Below, one piece after another: positions 62,798 through 64,000 of a DNA stretch of 64,000 nt. Positions within the stretch are counted from its first letter, which is position 1, and each line of letters starts with the position of its first letter. The notes under the pieces were generated by a model, which did not search any database, was not told the DNA's origin, and was given only the letters and a program-made list of their open reading frames with translations. The stretch comes from CAXBMB01 sp052078155 (GTDB taxonomy: Bacteria; Pseudomonadota; Alphaproteobacteria; Kiloniellales; DSM-21159): positions 1 through 64,000 of the forward strand of contig JBQJBP010000007.1 in assembly GCA_052078155.1 (NCBI GenBank), read 5' to 3'. The position numbers were made by a program, and so were the translations under genes.

Positions 62798-64000
62798 ACT
62801 GTCCCTCTTCCCGCTTGGCCCTCAATCGCGCCCAATAGTCCAGACGTTTGCCGATGTCCCGCTCAAAGCCCCGTTCCACCGGCTGATAAAAGGACTGACG
62901 CGGCAAATCGTCAGGGAAGAAGTTCTGCCCCGAAAAGCCGTCTTCAGCGTCATGATCATAGGCGTAGCCTTTGCCGTAGCCCAAATCCTTCATCATGTTG
63001 GTCGGCGCATTGAGAATGTGCATGGGCGGCATCAGGGATCCGGCATTCTGTGCCGTCTTCATGGCGGCTTTGTAGGCCACATAGGCTGCATTGGATTTGG
63101 GCGCTGTGCCCAGATAAATCACCGCCTGCGCCAGGGCCAGCTCCCCTTCCGGTGACCCCAGGCGGCTGTAACAATCCCAGGCCGCCAGCGCCTGCGGCAA
63201 AGCCTGGGGATCAGCCAGGCCAATGTCTTCCACAGCAAAGCGCACCAGACGCCGGGCAATGTAGTTGGGGTCCTCGCCGCCGGACAGCATACGCCCCAGC
63301 CAGTAAAGCGCGGCGTCCGTGTCAGACCCCCGCAGGGATTTGTGCAGGGCGGACATGAGGTTGTAATGAGCATCCTGCCCCTTGTCGTAAAGGGGCATGC
63401 GCTTCTGCACCACGCGACTAAGGCCTTCGCGGTCCAGTGTTTCATCCCCAGCTGTCGCATAGATCTGCTCGGCCAGATTGAGCAGGTAGCGCCCGTCCCC
63501 GTCCGCCAGCCCGGCCAGGGAGTCCCGTGCCTCCTGCGTCAGGGGCAAGGGGCGATCCTCTTCCTTTTCCGCCCGCGCCAGCAGTTCGCTGACGGCGGCC
63601 TCGTCCAGAGGCTTGAGCACCATGACCTGACAGCGTGACAGCAGGGCCGCGTTCAGCTCAAAGGAAGGGTTTTCGGTGGTGGCCCCGATCAGCACCACAG
63701 TGCCGTCTTCCACATAGGGCAGAAAGCCGTCCTGCTGGGCTTTGTTGAAGCGGTGAATCTCATCAACGAACAGCAGCGTGCCCTGCCCTCCGGCCCGCCG
63801 TCCCTTGGCCCGTTCAAAGACTTTGCGCAGATCCGCCACGCCGGAGAACACAGCCGACAGGGGCTCAAACTCCAGGTCCGATGCCTCAGCCAGCAAGCGG
63901 GCGATGGTGGTCTTGCCACAGCCCGGTGTTCCCCAAAGGATGAGAGACGACAAGCGCCGCTGCGCCACCATGCGACCCAGCGGGGCATCGGCCGCCAGAA
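62793..64000 (-). CDS. rarA: Replication-associated recombination protein RarA (partial)
   Basis: An AAA+ ATPase of the RarA/MgsA family acting at stalled replication forks; the N-terminus lies beyond the window edge. LSSLILWGTPGCGKTTIARL is the Walker A loop, TLLFVDEIHRFNKAQQDGFL holds Walker B and the RarA-specific HRFNK, and ATTENPSFELNAALLSRCQV is the sensor 1 region. The C-terminal part has the MgsA-type domain (DALYWLGRM-like segment ALYWLGRMLSGGEDPNYIAR, and ERGFERDIGKRLDYWARLR at the end). The frame is open through 64000 with RarA-like residues (APLGRM), so the Met at 63971 is internal. The stop codon TAG is part of a repeat remnant. Confidence 0.95.
   Translation of the reverse strand, partial: LAADAPLGRMVAQRRLSSLILWGTPGCGKTTIARLLAEASDLEFEPLSAVFSGVADLRKVFERAKGRRAGGQGTLLFVDEIHRFNKAQQDGFLPYVEDGTVVLIGATTENPSFELNAALLSRCQVMVLKPLDEAAVSELLARAEKEEDRPLPLTQEARDSLAGLADGDGRYLLNLAEQIYATAGDETLDREGLSRVVQKRMPLYDKGQDAHYNLMSALHKSLRGSDTDAALYWLGRMLSGGEDPNYIARRLVRFAVEDIGLADPQALPQALAAWDCYSRLGSPEGELALAQAVIYLGTAPKSNAAYVAYKAAMKTAQNAGSLMPPMHILNAPTNMMKDLGYGKGYAYDHDAEDGFSGQNFFPDDLPRQSFYQPVERGFERDIGKRLDYWARLRAKREEGQS

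Noticed and set aside
26900..62800. Repeats as a CRISPR array
   Set aside because: Copies are kilobases apart, palindromic over their whole length and without regular spacers; no cas genes are present.
62551..62835. 94-codon minus-strand frame downstream of rarA
   Set aside because: Crosses the repeat remnant and the rarA 3' end in another frame; no homology and no start signal.

Overview
The window is a moderately GC-rich piece of an alphaproteobacterial chromosome. The 16S gene carries the typical alphaproteobacterial anti-site around 4950, the rRNA operon has the order 16S-tRNA-Ile-tRNA-Ala-23S-5S-tRNA-fMet, and DUF1489 and ATP12 genes are present. The metabolism (periplasmic nitrate reductase, branched-chain acyl-CoA oxidation, PHB-type malic enzyme) suits a heterotrophic Rhodospirillales-like marine or aquatic bacterium. 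I cannot assign a genus from sequence alone.

Layout. 1-5940: a complete rRNA operon on the minus strand with a recognisable sigma-70 promoter at 5908-5936. 5940-6850: gene-poor. 6850-16160 (minus): DUF1489, HMG-CoA lyase, methylcrotonyl-CoA carboxylase alpha, a K+/H+ antiporter plus K+ channel pair, methylglutaconyl-CoA hydratase, methylcrotonyl-CoA carboxylase beta. 16640-24050 (plus): a threonine dehydratase, then napDAGHBC behind an AT-rich promoter with an FNR-type site, closed by a strong terminator. 24130-32720: a DsbA-like isomerase, a sensor kinase that ends in a stub of a receiver domain, an acyl-CoA dehydrogenase, an SDR, two unknown proteins, isovaleryl-CoA dehydrogenase and a thioesterase. 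With 7390-16157 this gives the full route from isovaleryl-CoA to acetoacetate and acetyl-CoA, scattered around the nap operon. 33000-46950: GST, MgtE, malic enzyme, LipB, an ArsP-like permease, ArsR, Nudix, acylphosphatase, SDR, and pccBA (propionyl-CoA carboxylase). 47100-55660: small accessory units, mostly stress or detoxification genes with their own regulators (ArsR/SRPBCC, LysR/MFS, pirin/exported FAH-like protein, HxlR opposite GST-NTF2-tautomerase). 56020-64000 (minus): ATP12, AsmA, HAD phosphatase, RluC-like pseudouridine synthase, CrcB, an isochorismatase-like hydrolase and RarA (cut by the window edge).

The most striking signal outside the genes is a family of dispersed intergenic repeats between 26.9 and 62.8 kb, none in the first 26.9 kb and none found inside a gene body. 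The full form is about 138 bp. It consists of two related hairpin units of about 63 bp in inverted orientation, joined by an 11-nt linker, and it is bounded by TAGAG...CTCTA ends. Full, shortened, single-unit and rearranged copies are present. The architecture recalls REP/BIME elements or a TA-flanked MITE; I do not recognise it as a described family. Other items worth a second look are an in-frame amber codon in the MFS transporter, the truncated receiver stub on the kinase, an exported fumarylacetoacetate-hydrolase-like protein, and several clear palindromic operators.
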